Assembly: GCA_002712415.1 (NCBI GenBank)
Contig: PATO01000003.1
Location: forward strand, 1 to 12,153
Direction of reading: 5' to 3'
Length of the DNA stretch: 12,153 nt
From: Actinomycetota bacterium
Lineage (GTDB): Bacteria; Actinomycetota; Acidimicrobiia; Acidimicrobiales; UBA8592
Under the pieces are notes generated by a model. It did not search any database, was not told where the DNA came from, and saw nothing but the letters and a program-made list of their open reading frames with translations. The position numbers and the translations under genes were made by a program. Shown one piece after another: positions 4,714 through 12,153 of the stretch. The number at the start of each line of letters is the position of its first letter. Positions within the stretch are counted from its first letter, which is position 1.

Positions 4714-7700
4714 CTATTTCCTTTCGCTCGTCGTTACCGACATAACTGCTGCAGTCACATCTGCACCTGACTGTTCTGCATTAGCCATTGCTTCTAGCAC
4801 CTGCTTGTAGTGCCTTGGCATAACTTTAACGAAGCTAGAACTTGCCCTAGGCCAAGAATCAATTATTTCTTTGGCGACTAAGGAAGATGTTTCAAGACTA
4901 TGCATGGCTAATGTTTCTCTGATGAAGGAAGCATCGTTCTCGTCTAAATCTTCAAGATCAACTAGTTCAGAATTTACTTTTGATGGGAAAGTCCCATCCT
5001 GATCATAGACATATGCAACTCCGCCGGACATTCCAGCGGCGAAATTTCTTCCTGTTGGACCTAAAACAATAACTTTTCCACCGGTCATGTACTCGCAACC
5101 GTGGTCCCCGATACCCTCGACTACTGCTGTCACCCCTGAATTTCTTACGGCGAAACGCTCACCAACTTGTCCCCTAATGAACATTTCTCCTGAGGTTGCC
5201 CCGTATAGTAGGACGTTTCCGGCTATAACATTTTCTTCGGGCTTAAATGTTGATTCACTTGGTGGATACAAAATTACGCGCCCTCCACTTAACCCCTTTC
5301 CTACGTAATCGTTTGCGTCACCCTCTAGACGCAAAGTTATGCCCGTTGGTACAAATGCTGCAAAACTGTTACCGGCTGAGCCATTGAATTTCACCTGTAT
5401 CGTGTCATCTGGCAATCCCTCACCACCCCACTTCTTTGTCAAGTGATACCCAAGCATTGTTCCTACAGTGCGGTTAACATTGCGAATGGGGAGCTCCAAG
5501 TTGACTTTGTCCCCGTGCCTTAAAGCTCCTTCAGAAAGTTGTATGAGTGTCTGATCTAGCGCTTGGTCTAAACCGTGGTCTTGTTCCTCGTTGCAGTATC
5601 GAATCGCTTCAGAACTTAACGGAGGTTGATAAAGAATTGGAGAAAGATCAAGCCCTTCTGCTTTCCAGTGCTCAATACCATCTGTGACATCGAGACATTC
5701 AGCCCTTCCAACTGCTTCTTTGAGTGTTCGGAAACCCAAAGTAGCTAAAAGCTCTCTCACTTCTTCTGCAACAAATTCCATGAAATTGACCACATGGTCA
5801 GCCTGTCCAGCGAATTTTTTTCTTAAGTCCGGATTTTGACTAGCAATACCGACTGGACATGTATCTAAATGGCAAACTCGCATCATCACACAACCCATAA
5901 CAACAAGTGGGGCTGTTGCAAACCCAAACTCTTCGGCTCCTAGTAGTGCAGCGATCATTACATCTCTGCCCGTTTTCAACTGGCCGTCACATTGAACAAC
6001 AATTCGATCACGTAAATTATTCAATAAAAGAGTTTGTTGAGTCTCAGCGAGACCTAGTTCCCAAGGCGTTCCAGCATGCTTGATAGAGGTGAGAGGCGAT
6101 GCCCCTGTTCCCCCATCATGCCCTGATATTAAAACCACATCTGCATGAGCCTTTGAAACTCCTGCCGCAACAGTTCCTACACCAAGCTCAGAGACTAATT
6201 TTACATGGACTCGAGCTTCGGGATTTGCATTTTTGAGATCATGTATTAACTGAGCTAAATCTTCAATCGAATATATGTCATGATGCGGAGGAGGCGAGAT
6301 TAAATCGACTCCTGGCGTTGAATGACGAACTTCAGCGATCCACGGCCAAACTTTATGACCCGGAAGCTGACCACCTTCTCCCGGTTTCGCTCCTTGGGCC
6401 ATTTTGATCTGTATATCGTCAGCATTAACTAAATACTCGCTTGTTACTCCAAATCTTCCAGAGGCTGCTTGTTTGATAGCCGATCGACGGAGATCTCCAT
6501 TTTCATCCGGTATGTATCTCTTAGAGTCTTCACCGCCCTCACCAGTATTTGACTTAGCACCTATTCGGTTCATAGCTATTGCTAATGTTTCATGAGCCTC
6601 TGCGGAGATTGACCCATACGACATAGCACCAGTAGAAAATGTTTTCATGATTTCACTTGCAGGTTCAACTTCGTTGATTGGTATAGGGTCCTTAACTCCT
6701 GACCTAAATTTAAATAGTCCTCGGAGGGTTGCAAGATCTCTTGCTTGTTCATCAACACGCTTCGTATATTCTTTGAATATGTCATACCGTCTTTCTTGCG
6801 TCGCATGTTGCAATTTAAAAATAGTTTCAGGATTGAATAGGTGAAATTCACCTTCTCGTCGCCACTGATATTCCCCACCGGCTATTAGGTTTCGGTGGGC
6901 TCTATGGGAAGGAACTTTTGGAAAGGCAATTAGATGTCGTAATCTGATTTCTTCCGCTAGTTGGGCATACCCGACTCCACCTAACCTGCTCATTGTGCCC
7001 GGGAAAGCATCTATAATTAGCGATTGCCCTAAACCTATTGATTCAAAAATTTGTGAACCGATATAACTTCGGACCGTTGAAATCCCCATTTTCGACATCA
7101 CTTTCAGAACGCCTTTGTCGCATGCTTTTACATAATTTGCATGAGCCATTTCGGTTGTCAATCCTTGGTCAACCTCTTGTTCTTGACGTTGCACAAGGTC
7201 GGTAATAGTTTCAAAAGCAAGATAGGGATTTACTGCATTTGCTCCGTAGCCGAGCAAAAGACAAAGATGGTGAATTTCGCGCATTTCGCCAGTTTCGATT
7301 ATCAAACTCACTTGGGAACGCGATTTTTGTCTTACTAGGTGATGGTGTACTGCCGCTGTGGCTAAGAGGGCTGGTATCGGTGCATGACTAGCACTGGCTC
7401 CTCTGTCCGAGAGTACAAGTAGATTCTTTCCGTCTTTTATGGCTTGTGTTGCGAATGCGCGAATATTTTCAATGGCGGCCCGCAAACCGCTTCCGCCTTC
7501 ATCTACAGCATATACACAAGGGATTATCTGTGATTTAAAATTCTCTAGTCCATCCTGCCCGCTGATTTCACCATCGATATCTAATATATTCATAAGCTCG
7601 GTATTGAGGAGCACTGGGTGATTTATGAATATTCGGCGAACAGATTCCGGTGTTGGATCTAACAGGTTTCTTTCTGGACCTAACCACCCGCAGGTAGATG

Positions 7701-9363
7701 TGACGATTTCTTCCCGGATTGCGTCTAAAGGCGGATTAGTCACTTGAGCAAATAACTGCTGAAAGTAATCATAGATGAGCCTAGGCTTGCTAGAAAGCAC
7801 AGCTACAGGAGTGTCTGTACCCATTGAGCCAATCGCTTCTTTTCCAAACTGATACATCGGAGATAATAAGAGCTTTATCTCTTCGTTTGTATAACCAAAT
7901 AGTTTCTGTCGCGTGAGCAGGCTACTATCTTCGGGTCTTGGGACATGTCGTTCTGGCAGATCACTCAGGTCTACCTGATTTTCTTTAAGCCATGATCCGT
8001 AGGGTCGTTGAGAGACAAGCTTTGATTTAATCTCTTCGTCTCTTACAATTCGTCCTTCAGTTGTGTCAATGAAAAACATTTTTCCGGGCTGCAGTCGTCC
8101 TTTTTCGATTATCTTTTCAGGGGCTACGTCTACTACTCCAACTTCAGATGCCATAATTACGAGATCATCATCTGTAACCCAATATCTTGATGGACGAAGC
8201 CCGTTTCTGTCTAAGACAGCGCCAACTACTGTGCCGTCAGTAAATATTATTGATGCAGGCCCATCCCATGGTTCCATTCTGGCAGACTGATATTTGTAGA
8301 AATCCTTTAAGGACTGGTCCATGCTTTCATGATTTTCCCAAGGCTCAGGGATCATCATTAGAACTGCTTCTTGTAATGGGTAGCCGGCTAGCACCAGCAG
8401 CTCTAGGCATTCGTCAAAAGCGGCAGTGTCAGATGCGCCGGGAGTGCAAATTGGAAATAAGCTCTCCAGTTCAGTATCCAGAAGATCTGACTGCATTAAT
8501 GCTTCGCGTGCACGCATCCAGTTTCTATTTCCTTGAACTGTGTTGATTTCCCCATTGTGAGCGACAAATCGATAAGGATGAGCCAGTGGCCATGATGGAA
8601 AGGTGTTCGTGGAAAATCTTGAGTGCACCAATGCTAGTGCGCTTTCTACTCTAGGGTCTTTGAGGTCTCGGTAGAAATCCCCTAGCTGCGGAGTTGTTAG
8701 CATTCCCTTGTAGACGAATGTTCTTGAAGAGAGGCTCGGGAAATAGACACCTTGATGTGTTTTAGACATTCCGCCCATCCCTTGGGTAGCCACATCTATA
8801 TGTTCAAAGACGATTTCATTTTCGCAGCGTTTACGAAGAATGTATGCACGTCTGTCAAGGGCTATTCCTTCAAGTAAATTCCCATCCACTGAAGTAGCGG
8901 CAATGAACAGTTGCAAGAACTTAGGCATTGTTCCGAGTGCGCCACTTCCTAGGAAAGAGCTGTCAACTGGGACTTCTCGCCAACCCAGCACTTCTAAATT
9001 TAAATCTGATGCAATTGCTTCGGTTTGATTGATTGCCAAATCACATTTACTGTCATCTTGAGGCATAAATGCTATACCGGTTGCGAAGTGTCCCTTTGGC
9101 GGAAGCTCAAAATTTACGACTTCTCTTAAGAATTTATCGGGAACTTGTATGAGGATTCCAGCACCATCTCCCGTGTTCTTCTCTGCCCCTAATGCACCTC
9201 GATGTTGTAACTGACATAGGGCGGCAATTCCAGAGGACACTATTTCGTGAGTTGCTCGCCCCTTTAAGTCCGCTATGAAGTTAACACCGCAGGAATCATG
9301 TTCGAATGCAGGATTATAGAGGCCCTGTTCTGTAGGCAAATCTGGATTTATATTACTTTTCAC
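4714..9363 (-). CDS. gltB: Glutamate synthase (NADPH) large subunit
   Basis: Catalytic subunit that hydrolyses glutamine, channels the ammonia to 2-oxoglutarate and reduces the product to glutamate with electrons from GltD. At 1549 residues it is full length. The nucleophile Cys25 (in HDSCGVNF) follows a 24-residue propeptide, so the mature protein should begin at Cys25. Then come the class-II glutaminase domain with [12 protein letters not shown] and AHNGEINT, the central linker domain, and the FMN/synthase domain with [25 protein letters not shown] and GLAETQQ. The 3Fe-4S motif is Cys1158-x5-Cys1164-x4-Cys1169, and the C-terminal GXGXG helix carries GSAGNSF and SGGRVI. GTG 9363 is the start: AAAGGA (9369-9374) precedes it by 5 bases, the same site and spacing as before gltD. 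First gene of the gltBD operon; the promoter should lie in the 141 bp shared with the divergent peptidase gene. Confidence 0.98.
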   Translation of the reverse strand: MKSNINPDLPTEQGLYNPAFEHDSCGVNFIADLKGRATHEIVSSGIAALCQLQHRGALGAEKNTGDGAGILIQVPDKFLREVVNFELPPKGHFATGIAFMPQDDSKCDLAINQTEAIASDLNLEVLGWREVPVDSSFLGSGALGTMPKFLQLFIAATSVDGNLLEGIALDRRAYILRKRCENEIVFEHIDVATQGMGGMSKTHQGVYFPSLSSRTFVYKGMLTTPQLGDFYRDLKDPRVESALALVHSRFSTNTFPSWPLAHPYRFVAHNGEINTVQGNRNWMRAREALMQSDLLDTELESLFPICTPGASDTAAFDECLELLVLAGYPLQEAVLMMIPEPWENHESMDQSLKDFYKYQSARMEPWDGPASIIFTDGTVVGAVLDRNGLRPSRYWVTDDDLVIMASEVGVVDVAPEKIIEKGRLQPGKMFFIDTTEGRIVRDEEIKSKLVSQRPYGSWLKENQVDLSDLPERHVPRPEDSSLLTRQKLFGYTNEEIKLLLSPMYQFGKEAIGSMGTDTPVAVLSSKPRLIYDYFQQLFAQVTNPPLDAIREEIVTSTCGWLGPERNLLDPTPESVRRIFINHPVLLNTELMNILDIDGEISGQDGLENFKSQIIPCVYAVDEGGSGLRAAIENIRAFATQAIKDGKNLLVLSDRGASASHAPIPALLATAAVHHHLVRQKSRSQVSLIIETGEMREIHHLCLLLGYGANAVNPYLAFETITDLVQRQEQEVDQGLTTEMAHANYVKACDKGVLKVMSKMGISTVRSYIGSQIFESIGLGQSLIIDAFPGTMSRLGGVGYAQLAEEIRLRHLIAFPKVPSHRAHRNLIAGGEYQWRREGEFHLFNPETIFKLQHATQERRYDIFKEYTKRVDEQARDLATLRGLFKFRSGVKDPIPINEVEPASEIMKTFSTGAMSYGSISAEAHETLAIAMNRIGAKSNTGEGGEDSKRYIPDENGDLRRSAIKQAASGRFGVTSEYLVNADDIQIKMAQGAKPGEGGQLPGHKVWPWIAEVRHSTPGVDLISPPPHHDIYSIEDLAQLIHDLKNANPEARVHVKLVSELGVGTVAAGVSKAHADVVLISGHDGGTGASPLTSIKHAGTPWELGLAETQQTLLLNNLRDRIVVQCDGQLKTGRDVMIAALLGAEEFGFATAPLVVMGCVMMRVCHLDTCPVGIASQNPDLRKKFAGQADHVVNFMEFVAEEVRELLATLGFRTLKEAVGRAECLDVTDGIEHWKAEGLDLSPILYQPPLSSEAIRYCNEEQDHGLDQALDQTLIQLSEGALRHGDKVNLELPIRNVNRTVGTMLGYHLTKKWGGEGLPDDTIQVKFNGSAGNSFAAFVPTGITLRLEGDANDYVGKGLSGGRVILYPPSESTFKPEENVIAGNVLLYGATSGEMFIRGQVGERFAVRNSGVTAVVEGIGDHGCEYMTGGKVIVLGPTGRNFAAGMSGGVAYVYDQDGTFPSKVNSELVDLEDLDENDASFIRETLAMHSLETSSLVAKEIIDSWPRASSSFVKVMPRHYKQVLEAMANAEQSGADVTAAVMSVTTSERK

Positions 9364-9504
9364 ACGTTTCCTTTGGTGCTGTACGACTAGGACAGCGTGA
9401 GGCGACGTTGACCCAGCTAGCTATAGCTTATCAATTCTAACAAAGTTTTAACTAGTCGAAATACGTAAGTAGCTGTTGACAATTATTAAAGGCATGCTGT
9501 TTAG
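9364..9504. promoter_or_regulatory. Divergent promoter region between gltB and the M18 peptidase gene
   Basis: This 141-bp gap holds the gltB leader with its Shine-Dalgarno, overlapping palindromes AGCTAGCT (9415-9422) and AGCTATAGCT (9419-9428) within a TATAGC-containing stretch, and a perfect -35-like TTGACA (9476-9481) pointing toward the peptidase gene. GTTGAC occurs twice on the plus strand (9407 and 9475). No clear full promoter for gltB can be fixed by eye, and no known nitrogen-regulator site is recognised. Confidence 0.4.
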
Positions 9505-10782
9505 GTGAATACCTTACGGGATAACGACAATGAGTTGTTCAAATTTCTAAATAATTCTACTTCTCCCTACCATGCTGTTCAGAACGTGCGAGAATATTTA
9601 CTCGAAGCAGACTTTACGCAATTGGACGAGCAGACACCTTGGGAGTTATCAACGGGCGGCTATTTTATTGAGCGTGATGGGAGTATAGCTGCATGGTACT
9701 TCCGGGACTTAAAGGAAGCATCGAATGGATTAGCTATCGTCGCAGCGCATACGGATAGCCCAAATCTTCGTTTAAAACCTGTTCTGAAGGGTCATCAAGT
9801 TGGCTTATCTCAATTTGGCGTAGAAGTCTATGGTGGCGCTTTACTCAATAGTTGGCTTGATAGAGATTTAGGAATTTCTGGTCGACTCATCACACTTTCA
9901 ACAGGTGGAGTTATTGAAGAAAACTTAGTGCAGATCAATGAACCGCTTGCGAAGATTCCCCAACTTGCCATCCACTTAAATAGATCTGTCAACGAAAACG
10001 GGCTAATCCTTAATCCCCAACAACACCTTCGACCTATCTGGAATGATACTTCTTCAGATACTACGAATCTTATTGATTTCATTTCGGCTGCCGCTGGAAT
10101 TGATCGCCACCGTATCCGGTCTTGGGATTTGATGCTCCATGACCTCCAGAAGGCAAGCTTTGTTGGCGCTGACAAACAATGGATAGCTTCAGCCCGCATT
10201 GATAACCTCATATCTTGTTACGCTTCATTATCATCTTTCATCAAGAGTGTCTCTGATCAACAATTTAAAAGAATGCCGATCCTTTGCCTATTTAATCATG
10301 AGGAGGTAGGTAGTACTTCTGCTGCAGGCGCAGCTGGGAACCTGTTACCGTTGTTAATTCACCGGATCTTCAAAGACATTGATCAATCAGAGGCCCTGGC
10401 TAAATCAACATTGGTCTCTGCTGATGGCGCCCATGCAACTCATCCTAATTATCTTGAGAAACATGATTTAGACCACGAAATCCGAATGAACGCTGGGATA
10501 GCCATTAAACGGAATAGCAACGAGCGGTATGCAACGAGTGCAATCGGACAGGCAACTGCGCAGAATATCTGCGAGGGCAATAATATCCCCTACCAATTGT
10601 TTAGCAATAGAAGTGACCTTGCCTGTGGATCAACTATCGGGCCCATTAGCTCTGCGAATTTAGGCATCAGCACGATTGATCTTGGCGTACCACAATTATC
10701 TATGCACTCCACACGGGAGTTATGTGGCGAAAGCGATGTGTCGGCCCTTGAAAACTTTTTATTTAATTTTTTTGAAAGCTGA
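9505..10782 (+). CDS. M18 family metallo-aminopeptidase
   Basis: A 425-residue cytosolic dinuclear-zinc aminopeptidase (aspartyl-aminopeptidase/ApeB type) that removes N-terminal residues, often acidic, from peptides. The order of motifs is complete: SPYHAV (20-25), VAAHTDSP with metal ligand His82, SARIDNL with the bridging Asp233, NHEEVGS with catalytic Glu266 and metal ligand Glu267, SADGAHATHPNY with Asp307, and SMHSTREL with His401. The length matches bacterial M18 enzymes. GTG 9505 is the only start that keeps the full N-terminal helix. The alternative in-frame TTG at 9535 would trim it just before LFKFL. AAAGG (9488-9492) is rather far upstream, and CATGCT at -12 to -7 is a poor leaderless -10. 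The stop codon touches that of the convergent trkH-like gene. Substrate preference is not readable. Confidence 0.95.
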   Translation: MNTLRDNDNELFKFLNNSTSPYHAVQNVREYLLEADFTQLDEQTPWELSTGGYFIERDGSIAAWYFRDLKEASNGLAIVAAHTDSPNLRLKPVLKGHQVGLSQFGVEVYGGALLNSWLDRDLGISGRLITLSTGGVIEENLVQINEPLAKIPQLAIHLNRSVNENGLILNPQQHLRPIWNDTSSDTTNLIDFISAAAGIDRHRIRSWDLMLHDLQKASFVGADKQWIASARIDNLISCYASLSSFIKSVSDQQFKRMPILCLFNHEEVGSTSAAGAAGNLLPLLIHRIFKDIDQSEALAKSTLVSADGAHATHPNYLEKHDLDHEIRMNAGIAIKRNSNERYATSAIGQATAQNICEGNNIPYQLFSNRSDLACGSTIGPISSANLGISTIDLGVPQLSMHSTRELCGESDVSALENFLFNFFES

Positions 10783-12153
10783 TTACCTAACTTTTAATCT
10801 GTCGACAAGTGACAGAAACATAAGAAGAACAGCGTAGATCTCAAGCCGTCCGATGATCATCAGTATCGCAATGATTGATCGGCTACCTCTCTCAAATTCT
10901 AAAAAATTCGATGTTGGCCCAGCTTCTCCTAGAGCCGGCCCCATATTGCTCATTGCCGAAATTGTTCCGCTGAGAGATGTTACTAAATCTTCGTTGAAAA
11001 AGAACGTTAATGAAACGGTTCCGAGTATGACTAACGAAATGAATAAAGCAATAAATCCTAGTATTGAAGCCACAACTTTTTCTTCAATCTTCTCTTTACC
11101 AACCTTTATCGGGTATTCTCCACTGGGTCTTCGAATCAATTTCAACTCTCTTGAAAGAGCCTTGAAGCCGATTTGCATTCGGAAAATTTTCATCCCGCCA
11201 GCTGTGGAGCCAAACGTACCTCCAACTGTCATTAGAAATAGGAGCAATAATTGACTTGCTGTCCCCCATAAAACAAAATTGCCTATTCCATCAGGTCGGA
11301 CATTCCCAAACCCTGTGCTACTTGCAAGGGTAACTACGTTAAATAATGAATCGCGAAAAGCTGTACCAACATCAACCGATTCCATTAACCAATTCATAAG
11401 GAATATCACTCCGATAAACGACAACGTAATCCTGACGTACAGATTCCATTCTGAAGAGCGAGTAAAAACTCGAAAATTACCCTTACTCTTCCAGAATTTA
11501 TATTGAAGGTTGTAGTTCATTGCTCCGATAAACATTCCGAATACGATGATTAACTCAACAATGTAAGAATCAAAACTTCCTATTGAACCATTCTTTGTTG
11601 AGAATCCTCCGATAGCTGCGGTTGAAAGCCCATGAGCTACAGCATCATAAAGGCCCACACTTGGGGTAGCCCAAAGGAGTAATGCAATCGTGATCGTCAC
11701 TCCGAAATACACAAGCCAAAGTGATTTAGCTGTATCAATAGATCGTGCACGCAACTTATCTGATTCATGACCCGGGGACTCTGCAGTCATTAACTGAAGT
11801 CCACCCACTCCTAAACTTGGCAAGACAGTCACTGCCAGCACAATGATACCCATGCCTCCATACCATTGCGTAAGTTGACGCCAAAAGAGGATACCGCTAC
11901 TGGTAGCTTCAATATCTCGGAGAACTGTTGACCCAGTGGTAGAAAATCCAGAAATCGTTTCAAACAGGGCATTATCAATTCGCGACCAAGGAAAGACGCC
12001 AGCAAAAAGATATGGGAGCATTCCAATTAAAACACACCCGACCCAACTCCACGCAACTACTGAGAAAATAGCTTTAGGCCTATCCATTGAGTCATCTGCA
12101 ATCGATGTGACAGCCCTGAGCGTTAAACCTAACACTGCAGCAATTACAGCAGT
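10783..12153 (-). CDS. trkH: TrkH-type potassium uptake subunit, 5' end outside window
   Basis: Membrane subunit that conducts K+ inward in the Trk system, normally gated by the cytosolic TrkA subunit. The frame stays open to the right edge, giving 456 residues that lack roughly the first two membrane helices of a full TrkH; a GTG at 12135 would start inside the protein and is not taken. The four pore-loop repeats are visible: SGFSTTGST, AIGGFSTKNGS, LASSTGFGN and MSNMGPALG, each with the filter glycine. The conserved QWYGGMGIIVLAV, GGTFGSTAGGMKIFR and the terminal IIGRLEIYAVL are also present, and many hydrophobic helices lie between them. It ends directly against the stop codon of the peptidase gene. 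A trkA gene is not in view and may lie past the right edge. Confidence 0.95.
   Translation of the reverse strand, partial: TAVIAAVLGLTLRAVTSIADDSMDRPKAIFSVVAWSWVGCVLIGMLPYLFAGVFPWSRIDNALFETISGFSTTGSTVLRDIEATSSGILFWRQLTQWYGGMGIIVLAVTVLPSLGVGGLQLMTAESPGHESDKLRARSIDTAKSLWLVYFGVTITIALLLWATPSVGLYDAVAHGLSTAAIGGFSTKNGSIGSFDSYIVELIIVFGMFIGAMNYNLQYKFWKSKGNFRVFTRSSEWNLYVRITLSFIGVIFLMNWLMESVDVGTAFRDSLFNVVTLASSTGFGNVRPDGIGNFVLWGTASQLLLLFLMTVGGTFGSTAGGMKIFRMQIGFKALSRELKLIRRPSGEYPIKVGKEKIEEKVVASILGFIALFISLVILGTVSLTFFFNEDLVTSLSGTISAMSNMGPALGEAGPTSNFLEFERGSRSIIAILMIIGRLEIYAVLLMFLSLVDRLKVR

Noticed and set aside
8250..8546. Plus-strand open frame of 98 codons opposite gltB
   Set aside because: It runs antisense through the conserved glutaminase domain and has no independent support.
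9828..10211. Minus-strand open frame of 127 codons opposite the M18 gene
   Set aside because: Shadow of the metallopeptidase frame; no family resemblance and no ribosome site.
10853..11254. Plus-strand open frame of 133 codons opposite trkH
   Set aside because: It is the antisense shadow of a clearly conserved membrane protein. No promoter, ribosome site or protein motif supports it.
12135..12135. GTG at 12135 as the true trkH start
   Set aside because: The frame remains open to the window edge, and TrkH proteins carry further membrane helices before this point, so the gene is cut by the window rather than starting here.

Overview
This window reads as a piece of a compact, moderately AT-rich bacterial chromosome carrying housekeeping and accessory metabolic genes. 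There are no mobile elements, tRNAs, rRNAs or CRISPR repeats. I infer a streamlined actinobacterium, possibly Acidimicrobiia-like. The reasons are three leaderless-type gene starts with a -10 box at a fixed distance from the start codon, an unusual pyruvate kinase, and a classical fused gltB next to gltD. The lineage is an inference and was not tested by phylogeny.

Layout, left to right. Positions 1-748 (minus) hold the N-terminal half of a pyruvate kinase that runs off the left edge. An 86-bp divergent promoter region separates it from a plus-strand pair: a glycerophosphodiester phosphodiesterase (835-1602) and an overlapping VOC-fold metalloenzyme (1589-2017). Next comes the only long non-coding stretch, 2018-2556. 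It contains four helically phased TGTGG repeats, a promoter-like box, and a densely structured RNA that ends in a strong intrinsic terminator. A leaderless alpha/beta hydrolase follows (2557-3249).

From 9363 down to 3253 on the minus strand lies the NADPH glutamate synthase operon gltB-gltD, with gltD starting directly after the gltB stop codon. It fixes ammonium nitrogen, delivered as glutamine, into glutamate. Divergent from gltB is an M18 metallo-aminopeptidase (9505-10782). Its stop codon abuts the stop codon of a convergent TrkH-type potassium channel/transporter subunit (10783-12153, minus), which runs off the right edge.

The genes do not form one pathway. They are single genes or short operons of central carbon metabolism (pyruvate kinase), lipid head-group salvage (GDPD), nitrogen assimilation (GltBD), peptide turnover (M18) and potassium uptake (TrkH). 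Coding density is extreme: convergent gaps are 3 bp and 0 bp, and intra-operon junctions overlap or abut. Against that, the 539-bp gap at 2018-2556 stands out. It is the best candidate for something undescribed: a free-standing structured RNA of about 300-380 nt that I cannot assign to a known family.
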